A program made the translations under genes and the position numbers. The notes beneath the pieces were generated by a model, which saw only the letters and a list, made by a program, of their open reading frames with translations, did not search any database and had not been told where the DNA came from. Shown piece after piece: positions 56,065-63,761 of a stretch of DNA of 64,000 nt. The stretch covers positions 6,386,001-6,450,000 of the forward strand of contig OY969783.1 in assembly GCA_963702995.1 (NCBI GenBank). The letters are read 5' to 3'. Each line of letters starts with the position of its first letter. Position 1 is the stretch's first letter. The stretch is from MFD04580-c1 sp963702995 (GTDB lineage Bacteria > Planctomycetota > Phycisphaerae > Tepidisphaerales > Tepidisphaeraceae).

Positions 56065-56871
56065 ATGATCCGGCGCTACGGTCTGCGAACAAAAATATAC
56101 CTTGTGATTGGCACGATTGCATGGGCTGTTGGTATTGCTGGAACGTTGGTTGCCAGTTTTTCAAAAGCCGACGTTTCCAAAATTCCCGCTGGGCTGTCGT
56201 TTGTGATTCCGACGATTGTCGGCATTCAAGGGCGATCGTGGTTTCTCGGCCCCATCTGCGGAATTGTTGCAGGGGGTTGCGTCTTGATTCGAAAGCGAAT
56301 CGGCGAGCCTTGGGTATGGGGCGCGATTCACCATTTGGTGAATACTTATCGAGATTTTGTTTTTGCGGACGAGAGGCAGGAGAATCTCCATCATCACCGC
56401 GTTACACTATTCCGCCATTACCGATGGTGGGAATACCCCTGCTGTTTCAAGCGCCCTTTTGGATCGCGATTGATCCCGGTGGCCCGATCGGGACACACGA
56501 CGCAGCAAAGCAATATTGCGTTTCTTGTGCCCGATGACGCAGACAAATCCGAAGGGTTTGCGGGAAAGGTTTGGGCGACGTTTTCAACGTTGATCGTGAG
56601 CGATCTGCCTGACCTGAGCGCCAATCCAACCGATGAAAAGATCAAGGAATACGCAAAAAAAGTTTTTTGCACGGAGGATTGGGTTCGCGACCGCATGATT
56701 CGCAATCGCATAATGGGACGGTCTTTTTGCGGTATTGCGATCAGGGTTAAAGGGATAGAGTGGGGTGTAATCGTTATCGACAGCCGGAGCCCGAAGTCGA
56801 TCAAGAAGCTGGGAGAGAAGACCTACGATCTTATGGGAAGGTCTCTCGGCAAGCTCCTGGAAAGGGTGTGA
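56065..56871 (+). CDS. two-helix membrane protein with cytoplasmic GAF-like domain
   Basis: 268 residues. Helix 1 at about residues 11-31 (KIYLVIGTIAWAVGIAGTLV), a second hydrophobic region at about 43-75 (LSFVIPTIVGIQ, WFLGPICGIVAGGCVLI), then a soluble domain. From about residue 165 this reads like a GAF domain: GFAGKVWATFSTLIVSDLPD, then FCGIAIRVKGIEWGVIVIDS, resembling the usual 'W G V l . i D S' strand. Codon use is clearly lower in GC than neighbours, indicating acquisition. The next gene starts four bases after its stop, so they form a unit. Function unknown: the layout resembles membrane effectors or sensors of defence or stress systems, but that is inference. Confidence 0.65.
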   Translation: MIRRYGLRTKIYLVIGTIAWAVGIAGTLVASFSKADVSKIPAGLSFVIPTIVGIQGRSWFLGPICGIVAGGCVLIRKRIGEPWVWGAIHHLVNTYRDFVFADERQENLHHHRVTLFRHYRWWEYPCCFKRPFGSRLIPVARSGHTTQQSNIAFLVPDDADKSEGFAGKVWATFSTLIVSDLPDLSANPTDEKIKEYAKKVFCTEDWVRDRMIRNRIMGRSFCGIAIRVKGIEWGVIVIDSRSPKSIKKLGEKTYDLMGRSLGKLLERV

Positions 56872-56875
56872 TGCG

Positions 56876-57328
56876 ATGTCTGACTGGATAGACCTTGATT
56901 CTTCAATGCTGAACACCCCCCGCGAAGCGGACATCGGCGGCGTGACGATGGAAATCCAAGCTTCCCCGCACGACGTTCCAATCGCCATTCGTGGCCGGAT
57001 ACTCGGCGAAAGTGATCCTCCGCGTTTTTTGGTCGAGTTCCGTTACCTTGACGACGAGCACCGAAGGACGGAACGGCGACGCGACGGCGTGACCGTCCGT
57101 TTCGGCCGCAGAAGCCGTCGCATCTTTGCAATCGAGTTGGATTGCAATCTTGTGGCCCATGCTGAAAAGGGAATGACGATTCAGCTTCGGGCACCAGAAG
57201 CGGTGGCGCGGGTCATCAACGACATGATCGCCCACGATCCGGCGCCAATCCGCCGGTCGGGAAGCAATTGCGAGGCCGCAAGGGACGCTGTTTCATTCGC
57301 CGGAGCCAACCTGTTTCAGCCGGCGTAG
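56876..57328 (+). CDS. small beta-rich protein of unknown function, partner of the 2TM-GAF gene
   Basis: 150 residues, ATG four bases after the upstream stop and therefore coupled. Predicted mostly beta: IGGVTMEIQASPHDVPIAIR, RFLVEFRYLDDEHRRTERRR, RRIFAIELDCNLVAHAEKGM. No family recognised. The last few codons (ANLFQPA) lie in sequence shared with the convergent transposase end (overlap 57316-57328), so the native C-terminus may have been replaced when that element landed. Could be a regulator or antitoxin-like partner of the membrane protein, or an unrelated cargo gene. Confidence 0.55.
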   Translation: MSDWIDLDSSMLNTPREADIGGVTMEIQASPHDVPIAIRGRILGESDPPRFLVEFRYLDDEHRRTERRRDGVTVRFGRRSRRIFAIELDCNLVAHAEKGMTIQLRAPEAVARVINDMIAHDPAPIRRSGSNCEAARDAVSFAGANLFQPA

Positions 57329-58060
57329 GCCGGCTCGCTTGGCGCGCCGGCTGGGCACATTTCTGCCCAAAATGTTGCGCCGATCCCGAGTTCGTGAAAC
57401 GCCGAAATCAGGCAGCAGATGTTGTGGCAAAGGATTTTGCACAGCGCCTCGTTCTTCATCGCGATATCCGTCTTGCTCCGAACCGAGTCGCCGGTCCTGG
57501 CCTTCATCATGCTGAAGGTCGATTCGACGTTGCTGCGCTTGTGGTAATGCGACATGAACTCGTCCTGCTTGAACGAGAAGAAGTGGAACATCTTCGCCCA
57601 CATTCCGCCGCCCTTGCCGGTGTGGCCTTCCGTGAAGCAGATGAAGGGCGTTGCGCCGTGCGCGGCAACGGCGTCCACGTTGGCAATACTTCTGTAACCC
57701 TTGTCCGCTGAAACCTCCGCCACATTGAAGTTTTTCGCGGTCGCGTCGAACAACGCGGGCAGGAGCGGGGAATCCTGCGACAGACGGCCCTTGATTTCGG
57801 CAGCCGTGATAACGTTCGTCTTCACGCCGCACATGATGTGGACCTTCACCCAATCGTGCTCCTGCTTCACGACGCCGTACTTGTGGTCAAACCAGCGGAC
57901 GAACCGGGACGTGGCAAATCCAGATGAATCGGCCGCGAAATCGCATTCAACCGCCGCCAGCGGCTTGCTGGTCTCGGCAATGAGGGCGTGAAGGATCGGG
58001 GTCAGTTCGCCGTTTTCCAGATATTTAAAGATGCTGTTGTAGTGCGGCAACTGGCGGATG
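57316..58060 (-). pseudogene. DDE transposase truncated at its N-terminus by the IS3-type element
   Basis: The visible part starts LPHYNSIFKYLENGELTPIL and holds two Asp regions and the Glu region of a DDE_Tnp_1-type transposase: CDFAADSSGF, SADKGYRSI and KRSNVESTFSMMKARTGDSV. It ends LISAFHELGIGATFW... PAYAG. Relatives have 100 or more residues before PHYN; here the frame runs straight into the terminal repeat of the IS3-type element at 58064. Dead remnant of an older insertion. Confidence 0.8.
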
Positions 58061-58340
58061 TGGTGTGTTGGTTCAGCCTGAACTGGAGAGCGAGTGTGCG
58101 TGCGTTAGCCACTCTGACCATCGGGCGGTTGCATTTTAGGAAGGCATGAGGGGATGCTCTGAACGGCCCGTAGGCGTGAGGGCGGGAGATGCCTTCCGCC
58201 CGGTAGTGTTCGTTCGTCGCAAGCCCAGCCGGTTATCCCTGGCGAGACGGATGCCTCCGGAGCTCGCTTCCGTTTCACCGGCTGGTCAGATTATCGGCAG
58301 GCGGCCGGCGTGTCGCAAGCGGGGCTTGTTTCAGTGACAG

Positions 58341-59327
58341 CTAGGCGGCCGGTCGGTCCGCCTCGCGGCGTTTCTGTCGTTCCTGCCGAGCCTGGTTGAG
58401 CTTGAGGTCGCGGTCGGCGTGGATCTGCTTGTCCCGTCCCGCGAGCATGTCGGCGGGGGTGACATAGCCGACAGCGCTGTGGAGGCGGACGGCGTTGTAG
58501 TGGGTGACGTACTGGCCGACGAGTCGGCGGGCATCGTCCAGCGACAGTGGCGTGCCGGGGCGGATGCACTCGGTCTTGATGGTCTTATGGAAGCGTTCGA
58601 GCTTTCCGTTGCTCTGGGGGTAGTAAGGGGAGGTCCTGACGTGGGTCATGCCGCAGATTCGGATGAACTGCTTGAAGTCTTTGGCGATGAACTGGGGGCC
58701 GTTGTCGGAGATGACGCGGGGCCTGGCGTCGGGGTACTTCTCGCGTGCCCGCTGGAGGAGCAGTTCGATCTGGGGCTCGGTCATCGATTCGTGGATCTCG
58801 AAGTGGACGATGGAGCGGCTCATGCCGTCGAGGAGGCTGGCCAGGTAGTAGAAGGTGCCGGCGATGTTGAGGTAGGAGATGTTGACGTGCCAATGCTGGT
58901 GGGGCTTGAGGGGCTGTTGGAAGCCGGTGCCCTTGAGGGAGGGTGAGCCGTCGAAGGCGTCAATGCGTCCGGCCTGCTTGAGGACACGGTAGACGCTGGA
59001 GGGGCTGACGGCGACGACGTCGGCGTCGAGCATCATGAAGGTGAGTCGGCGGTAGCCTTCGAGGGGGAAGCGGGCCTCGAAGTCGAGGATGGCTTGCTTC
59101 TCCCAGTCGAGTAGCCAGTGGTCGCGGGGGACCCAGGCGTTGTGCTCGTTGACCTTGCCGTAGCGAGCTTTCCAGTCATAGAACTTGCTGGTGGAAATGC
59201 CCAGCCAGCCGACGAAGCGGCCTGCGGGCAGCTCGGTCTTGGCGGCCCAGCGGTTGACGAAGTCGATGACCTGGTCGCGGTGATCGTGAGCGGTCCAGCG
59301 GCCGTTCAGATCAGGCCAAGACTTTTT
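58341..59327 (-). CDS. IS3-family transposase OrfB (integrase core, first catalytic Asp replaced)
   Basis: Made by -1 frameshifting from orfA at the A7 run: ...VELKKKSWPDLNGRWTAHDH. It contains an HTH-like region (RFVGWLGISTSKFYDWKARY), HTH_21-like EARFPLEGYRRLTFMMLDAD, then the rve integrase core. The second Asp (VISDNGPQFIAKDF) and the Glu (GKLERFHKTIKTE) are present. At the first position the usual W-x-x-D-I-S/T reads HWHVNISYLN, i.e. Asp to Asn (codon AAC). The transposase is therefore probably inactive unless this is a base-call error. Confidence 0.88.
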   Translation of the reverse strand, partial: KKSWPDLNGRWTAHDHRDQVIDFVNRWAAKTELPAGRFVGWLGISTSKFYDWKARYGKVNEHNAWVPRDHWLLDWEKQAILDFEARFPLEGYRRLTFMMLDADVVAVSPSSVYRVLKQAGRIDAFDGSPSLKGTGFQQPLKPHQHWHVNISYLNIAGTFYYLASLLDGMSRSIVHFEIHESMTEPQIELLLQRAREKYPDARPRVISDNGPQFIAKDFKQFIRICGMTHVRTSPYYPQSNGKLERFHKTIKTECIRPGTPLSLDDARRLVGQYVTHYNAVRLHSAVGYVTPADMLAGRDKQIHADRDLKLNQARQERQKRREADRPAA

Positions 59328-59635
59328 TTAAGCTCGACGTGCTCGCCCATGAGTTCGGCGAGGACTTCGTTCTTCTGCTGGATCCTGGCTTGCAGGGCCG
59401 CAATCTTCTCGGCGTCGGCGTTCTGCTGACGGGTGCTGGCGGCCTTGGTCTCGAAGACGGCGGCGCCGTCCTCGAAGAGCTTTTTCTGCCAGAGGTAGAA
59501 GAGGGTGGGCTGGAGGTCATGCTTCTGGCAGACGTCGGAGATGGGGGCCTTCTCGACGAGGTGCTCGCGGAGGATGGCGAGCTTCTGGGCTCCGGTAAAG
59601 TGGCAACGTTCGTTGGGCACGGGTGTTTGCTCCAT
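59306..59635 (-). CDS. IS3-family transposase OrfA
   Basis: About 109 residues from ATG 59635 (MEQTPVPNERCHFTGAQKLA). HTH_Tnp_1-type helix-turn-helix (AILREHLVEKAPISDVCQKH, LQPTLFYLWQKKLFEDG) and a leucine-zipper-like coiled coil (KIAALQARIQQKNEVLAELM). It ends VELKKSLGLI-stop after the heptameric A run (T7 at 59323-59329 on the plus strand), the canonical site for programmed -1 slippage into orfB. Confidence 0.9.
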   Translation of the reverse strand: MEQTPVPNERCHFTGAQKLAILREHLVEKAPISDVCQKHDLQPTLFYLWQKKLFEDGAAVFETKAASTRQQNADAEKIAALQARIQQKNEVLAELMGEHVELKKSLGLI

Positions 59636-59811
59636 CGGGCACGCTCCATATTTAACGCCGATGATAGCACTCTCCAGTTCCGACTGGGGCAACACAGTCT
59701 AACGGATGGCAACAAGAGCCTTATTCTGCCAGAGAAGATTCGCGTTGACGGCGGTCCTTGCCTTCTGGACGGTGAGTAAGCGACACGGTTTGTCTTCAAA
59801 GTCAGGAAAAT

Positions 59812-59924
59812 TTGTCTCCAAAATCTGCCTTTGAAGGCTTCTAAGACGCTTTTCAGGGGCCTCCAGAAACGCAAAATCGCTCGGTTTTTCCGAGCGATTC
59901 AGCGTGTTTCGATTTTGGAGACAA
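59812..59924. repeat. 113-bp MITE-like palindrome
   Basis: Terminal inverted repeats TTGTCTCCAAAATC (59812-59825) and GATTTTGGAGACAA (59911-59924) are perfect. A nested hairpin AATCGCTCGG-TTTTT-CCGAGCGATT (59875-59899), extended by GAAAC/GTTTC, lies inside. No coding capacity. It directly adjoins the truncated tRNA-Pro. The rest of 59697-60171 shows nothing else. Confidence 0.65.
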
Positions 59925-59933
59925 CTTCCGCAC

Positions 59934-59971
59934 CCAAACCAGGCGCTGTAGCCAAGCTGAGCTACGCCCCG
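59934..59971 (-). pseudogene. tRNA-Pro(UGG) 5'-half remnant
   Basis: On the minus strand from 59971: CGGGGCGTAGCTCAGCTTGG, CTACAGCGCCTGG and TTTGGGT correspond to acceptor 5' strand, D-arm, anticodon 5' stem and loop with anticodon TGG of a bacterial tRNA-Pro. Similarity stops right after the loop (next bases GCGGAAG instead of CCAGG). One D-stem base is also changed. The 3' half was not found in the window. A break at the anticodon loop is typical of integrase attachment or its decay. Confidence 0.65.
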
Positions 59972-60171
59972 TAGCGTGACTTCGGATGTTGTCGGATTTT
60001 CAGCGGGCCTTGTCAATGTTTCGGCCGGTTTTGGCGCCGGATCGGGCGGCGGCCTGGCGCTGCCGGGGGCGTCGCGAATGGCGGGGTGGCGGCGGTCGCT
60101 CACGCGGCGCAACATCGCTCACGCGACGCAAATTGCTTTGCGCTACCGACCTCAGTACACTTCCGCGTCCT

Positions 60172-61581
60172 ATGAAATCGGAACGGCGGCAGGACGTGCT
60201 GAAAAAGTCGAAGAGCGGGCTCGAGGGGTTGCCAAAGGTCAACCGCGAGTCGGGCGCGAGGCTTCTGCTTGGCGTCGTGGGCGTTCTGCTGGTCATCTTT
60301 CTCGTTCGGTTCTACTACAGCAGCCGCGAACTGAAGGTGGAGCGTTTCGGCGGGAAATTGTCCCTCGCGCGGGCCCGGCTGACGGAGTTTTCTGAGTTCC
60401 CGCTCTATCGGTATACCGCCTCGCAGTTCAGCGAACAGCGCGGCAGGGTGCGCAGTGATGTGGATGAGGCCGTGGAGGACGTTCTGGCCAATTCGACCGA
60501 TGGGGCGTTGATCGCCCAGGCCAAGATCCTCCGGGGCGACATGCTCTGGCAGTTCGTCGCGACCGGTGAAGCGCCCGATGCCACCACCCAGCCTGACCTC
60601 CAGCCCAGGCATAAGCCGGAAGACATGCTTGCCGACGCGGCGTCCAGCTATCAGGAGGTGCTGGACCAGAAGGACGGCGTGACGCCGGAGACCGCGGCGG
60701 CCGCCCGGTTCGGGCTGGCGGCGATCGCCGAGAATCAGAAGGATTTCGGTAAGGCCAAGACGCTTTACGACGCGATCATCGCTGACGGGAATGTTGCCAA
60801 GGTGTTCAAGGACACGGCCGCCCAGCGGGTGAAGCTGCTCGATTCGCTCCGTAAGCCGGCGGTGCTGGCTCTGTCGGCAAGCGAGCGGTTCGCGGCCGCC
60901 AATGGGGGGCCGCTGTCGATCCCGCAGTCCCTGTTGCACTCGCTGGAGACGCGGCCGGCGACGACAGGGCCGGCGATGACGGGGCCGGCGACGACGTCCG
61001 GTTCAACGTCGGCCCCAGAGGCGCCGTCGCCGACGACCGGCGCCTCCACTACAACCCTTCCGTCCGCCGGGCCCCCGCGTCGGCCCCCTCGAGCCGGCCG
61101 TAACGACCGCTCGCGCTCTCATCCACCGCTTGTTGGTTCGCGTTCCCGTTTCATCGGGTCTGGCCGTCGTCAATGGCATGCAGGGCCTGAACCACGCCGC
61201 GTCGGGCTGTGGCCTCGTTCACGCCCTATGTCTCGGCGGGGCGTCGCCACGAACGATAGGCACGCCTCTTTTCGTTTCCCGCGCTTCGCCGAAGCGTGGG
61301 GCGCGTCCGAATCCGGTACGATAGCGACGCGTGCGGCGGGACCGACGGGCTTGCATTTGACGTCGTCGGCCCTGGGCGATATCGGGCTCTGCGCAGGCGA
61401 AAATTCGGGCGGCTCATGCGACGCAAGCATTCTGTCAAACCTCTGGCCAAGCGGGCGGCCGAAGCGGCCGAGAAGGCCGAAGTGCAGGCCGCCGAGCGCC
61501 TGCATCTCTCGGAGGAGGAGCAGCTCATCCAGGACGGCGCGCCGGATGAAGCGGATGTGGAGCACTTTCGCTGGAGGGTGA
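60172..61581 (+). CDS. membrane-anchored TPR-like protein (C-terminal end uncertain)
   Basis: ATG 60172 (MKSERRQDVLKKSKSGLEGL). One membrane helix (ARLLLGVVGVLLVIFLVRFY), then helical repeats as in YfgM/TPR proteins: DGALIAQAKILRGDMLWQF, ADAASSYQEVLDQKDGVTPE, AAARFGLAAIAENQKDFGKA, TLYDAIIADG. A Thr/Pro/Ala tail follows. After about residue 300 (near 61075) the frame turns Arg-rich and overlaps the next gene by 166 bases, so a single-base error probably hides the real stop (one candidate is TAA 61101-61103 in another frame). Such proteins work at the envelope in complex assembly; the exact role is unknown. Confidence 0.65.
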   Translation: MKSERRQDVLKKSKSGLEGLPKVNRESGARLLLGVVGVLLVIFLVRFYYSSRELKVERFGGKLSLARARLTEFSEFPLYRYTASQFSEQRGRVRSDVDEAVEDVLANSTDGALIAQAKILRGDMLWQFVATGEAPDATTQPDLQPRHKPEDMLADAASSYQEVLDQKDGVTPETAAAARFGLAAIAENQKDFGKAKTLYDAIIADGNVAKVFKDTAAQRVKLLDSLRKPAVLALSASERFAAANGGPLSIPQSLLHSLETRPATTGPAMTGPATTSGSTSAPEAPSPTTGASTTTLPSAGPPRRPPRAGRNDRSRSHPPLVGSRSRFIGSGRRQWHAGPEPRRVGLWPRSRPMSRRGVATNDRHASFRFPRFAEAWGASESGTIATRAAGPTGLHLTSSALGDIGLCAGENSGGSCDASILSNLWPSGRPKRPRRPKCRPPSACISRRRSSSSRTARRMKRMWSTFAGG

Positions 61582-62582
61582 CCAAGAACCTGGTTCGCCG
61601 GATCGACCAGTACCTTGTCGATCGGGTGGGGTACCTGAGCCGCAACGGCGTGCAGCGGCTGATCGACGACGGGCTGGTGAAGGTCAACGGGAAGACGACA
61701 AAATCGTCGTATCATCCGCGGGACGGCGACGAGATTGAGATGGCCGCTCCACCGGAGCCGGTCAACGAAATTGTCCCCGAGGACATCCCGCTTGAGATCA
61801 TCTATGAAGACGACCACCTTCTCGCATTGAACAAGCAGGCCAACCTGATGGTCCACCCGGCGCGGGGGACGTGGACGGGCACCTTGGTCAATGGCCTCAT
61901 CCACTACGGCAAGACCTGGAGCACCCTCAACGGCGACTGGCGGCCGGGCATTCTCCACCGGCTGGACCGCAACACGACCGGCATCATGCTCGTCGCCAAG
62001 AGCGACGAGGCCCACTGGCGCGTCGCCCGGCAGTTTGAGAATCGAACGATCCAGAAGACGTACATGGCGGTCGCGCACGGGATCCCCGAACTGTTATCGG
62101 ACGTCATCGACATGCCGATCGGCACGGACCGGTTCGTCCGCGAAAAGCAGGCGGCGCGAAAGGTCGAGAACGGCGGTAAGCCGGCGATCACCCGGTACGA
62201 CGTACTGGAAACGTTCCCGGCGGTCGCGCCCGAGCATCTGCAGCCAGGCGCGTTGCCGGCCGACCGGAAGAACCCGCTCCCCCCGGACAAGTTCAGCCTG
62301 ATCAAGCTGGGGCCTAAGACTGGGCGAACGCACCAGTTGCGCGTTCACCTGTCGGTCCTTGGGCATTCGATCGTCGGGGATACGATGTACGGAGGGCGCG
62401 TCTTCGCCGACGGCGATTTCCGCCTCGAACGCCAGGCGCTGCATGCCTACGAGATCACTTTCGTTCACCCGATCACGCTCCAGAGCCTGACGCTCAACGC
62501 GCCGCTCCCGCCCGATATGCGGACGCTCCTTACGATTTTGCGAAAAGGGGCGGGTTCGCGCCTGGGCGAAACGGATGTATGA
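61416..62582 (+). CDS. rluD: RluA/RluD-family pseudouridine synthase
   Basis: 388 residues from ATG 61416. After an Ala/Glu-rich N-terminus comes an S4 RNA-binding domain (RIDQYLVDRVGYLSRNGVQR, DGLVKVNGKTTKSSYHPRDG). Then the catalytic domain: LLALNKQANLMVHPARGTWT, LHRLDRNTTGIMLVAKSDEA with the catalytic Asp near residue 184, and KLGPKTGRTHQLRVHLSVLG and HSIVGDTMYGG. It converts uridine to pseudouridine in large-subunit rRNA. RluD is the closest by layout, though RluC-type specificity cannot be excluded. Frame intact. Confidence 0.92.
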   Translation: MRRKHSVKPLAKRAAEAAEKAEVQAAERLHLSEEEQLIQDGAPDEADVEHFRWRVTKNLVRRIDQYLVDRVGYLSRNGVQRLIDDGLVKVNGKTTKSSYHPRDGDEIEMAAPPEPVNEIVPEDIPLEIIYEDDHLLALNKQANLMVHPARGTWTGTLVNGLIHYGKTWSTLNGDWRPGILHRLDRNTTGIMLVAKSDEAHWRVARQFENRTIQKTYMAVAHGIPELLSDVIDMPIGTDRFVREKQAARKVENGGKPAITRYDVLETFPAVAPEHLQPGALPADRKNPLPPDKFSLIKLGPKTGRTHQLRVHLSVLGHSIVGDTMYGGRVFADGDFRLERQALHAYEITFVHPITLQSLTLNAPLPPDMRTLLTILRKGAGSRLGETDV

Positions 62583-62712
62583 TTGGGCGGTACAACTTGG
62601 CAACACATAGCCGCTAGCCGAGATTGAGATGCGGCTCCTTGTCAGGTCCGGCCCCGTTCGTGGGCGGCCGGATCACGTGGATTGACGTCCGACCTGACTG
62701 AAAGGAGTCCGC

Positions 62713-63075
62713 ATGTTCCCGATCGTTGCTCCCCTTGCGTCATTTTTGAGGTCGTCTACCGTCGCCTGGGGTATGCCCATGGGTGGCGAGTGGATCGTCA
62801 TCGCCGTCTTCGGCCTGTTGATTTTCGGCAAGCGGTTGCCCGAAGTCGGCAAGGGCGTCGGGCAGGCGTATGCGAACTTCCGTCGCGGCCTGACCGACGT
62901 GCAGCGGGAGATCGATGTCGCATCGATCGTGGACCCGAAGGCCACGGCGGCCGAGCCACGAAAGATCGCCACGTCGCTCCCGGCGCCCGCCCCGAAATTC
63001 GATCCGTATACTGGCCGGCCGCTGGAGGCTGAAACGGCGGCGGGGCCTGAGGCGGTCGAATCCACGCACGCCTAA
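62713..63075 (+). CDS. twin-arginine translocase subunit TatA/E-like (1)
   Basis: 120 residues, ATG 62713 after AAAGGAG. One membrane helix followed by the amphipathic helix signature: GGEWIVIAVFGLLIFGKRLP-EVGKGVGQAYANFRRGL, including the FGKRLPE hinge. The C-terminal tail holds one copy of KFDPYTGRPLE. TatA oligomers form the pore-like element through which TatC-bound folded proteins cross the inner membrane. A second tatA-like gene follows; no tatC in the window. Confidence 0.9.
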   Translation: MFPIVAPLASFLRSSTVAWGMPMGGEWIVIAVFGLLIFGKRLPEVGKGVGQAYANFRRGLTDVQREIDVASIVDPKATAAEPRKIATSLPAPAPKFDPYTGRPLEAETAAGPEAVESTHA

Positions 63076-63195
63076 CCCGATCGAGGGCGATGCCACAGGG
63101 AACGTCGCGAAGGCCCCCGCAGAGGCCGTCTGGAGCGCTCGCGGCGTCGCTTCCTCCTTTTGCTTGCTACAATCTTCAACAACCCGAGGTTTGAC

Positions 63196-63558
63196 ATGAC
63201 CAACATGCTCGCGCTGGGCGTCCCGATGGGGGCCGAATGGATCGTCATCGCTTTGCTGGGGCTCCTGATCTTCGGAAAGCGCCTGCCTGAGGTGGGCAAG
63301 AGCCTTGGGCAGGGGATTGTCCAGTTCAAGAAGGGCCTGAAGGGTGTTGAAGAGGAGATCGAGCAGGTGGATGTCGAAGCGCCCGCGAAGCGGGTGACCG
63401 ACCAGACGACGCCCGCATCCGTGCTGCCCGTCGCCCCGGCCGACGCCAAGTTTGATCCCTACACCGGCAAGCCGATCGAAGCCGTGAAGGTCGAAACCCA
63501 GCCGAAGTTCGACCCTTATACCGGCAAGCCGATCGTCGAGGAAACTGAACCGACCTAA
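63196..63558 (+). CDS. twin-arginine translocase subunit TatA/E-like (2)
   Basis: 120 residues from ATG 63196 (MTNMLALGVPMGAEWIVIAL); a TTG 12 codons earlier is less likely. The helix-hinge-amphipathic pattern is clear: EWIVIALLGLLIFGKRLPEV-GKSLGQGIVQFKKGLKGVEE. The tail repeats KFDPYTGKPIE twice, the same element found once in the preceding TatA, so the two genes are recent duplicates or share a tail function. Same strand, 120 bases apart. Confidence 0.9.
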   Translation: MTNMLALGVPMGAEWIVIALLGLLIFGKRLPEVGKSLGQGIVQFKKGLKGVEEEIEQVDVEAPAKRVTDQTTPASVLPVAPADAKFDPYTGKPIEAVKVETQPKFDPYTGKPIVEETEPT

Positions 63559-63761
63559 TCCCTGGCGAGCCTGCCAAGGCCTCTCTCAAGCTGTCCCCGC
63601 GGGCTCTGGGTTTCAAGGCGAGGGGTGGTCGCGGTCCAGAATTGCCGGAAATTTGTTGAACAGGCGAAGAGCGGCCGGTTATCCTGCCCGTTCGCTGGCG
63701 GGCAATGATCGCTCGCCGCACCGTTGAACCCCGGTTTGCGCACACCAACGAGGGAGGCATC

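Larger units (their letters stand above)
58064..59696 (-). mobile_element. IS3-family insertion sequence, complete between terminal inverted repeats
   Basis: Ends TGTGTTGGTTCAGCCTGAAC (58064 onward) and, reversed, TGTGTTGCCCCAGTCGGAAC (from 59696) match at most positions and continue with TGGAGAG on both sides. The element starts TG and ends CA as expected for IS3. Between them lie orfA and orfB in the -1 frame, joined by an A7 slippery run. No 3-4 base target duplication is visible (TGG left, GTC right), suggesting deletion or recombination beside the element after insertion. Confidence 0.85.

Noticed and set aside
58146..58337. 63-codon plus-strand frame in the left end of the IS3 element
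   Set aside because: Lies in the non-coding end of the element and has no start context or homology.
61130..61324. Small plus-strand frame between the TPR-like gene and rluD
   Set aside because: Probably the displaced end of the TPR-like gene or noise; it has no independent start.
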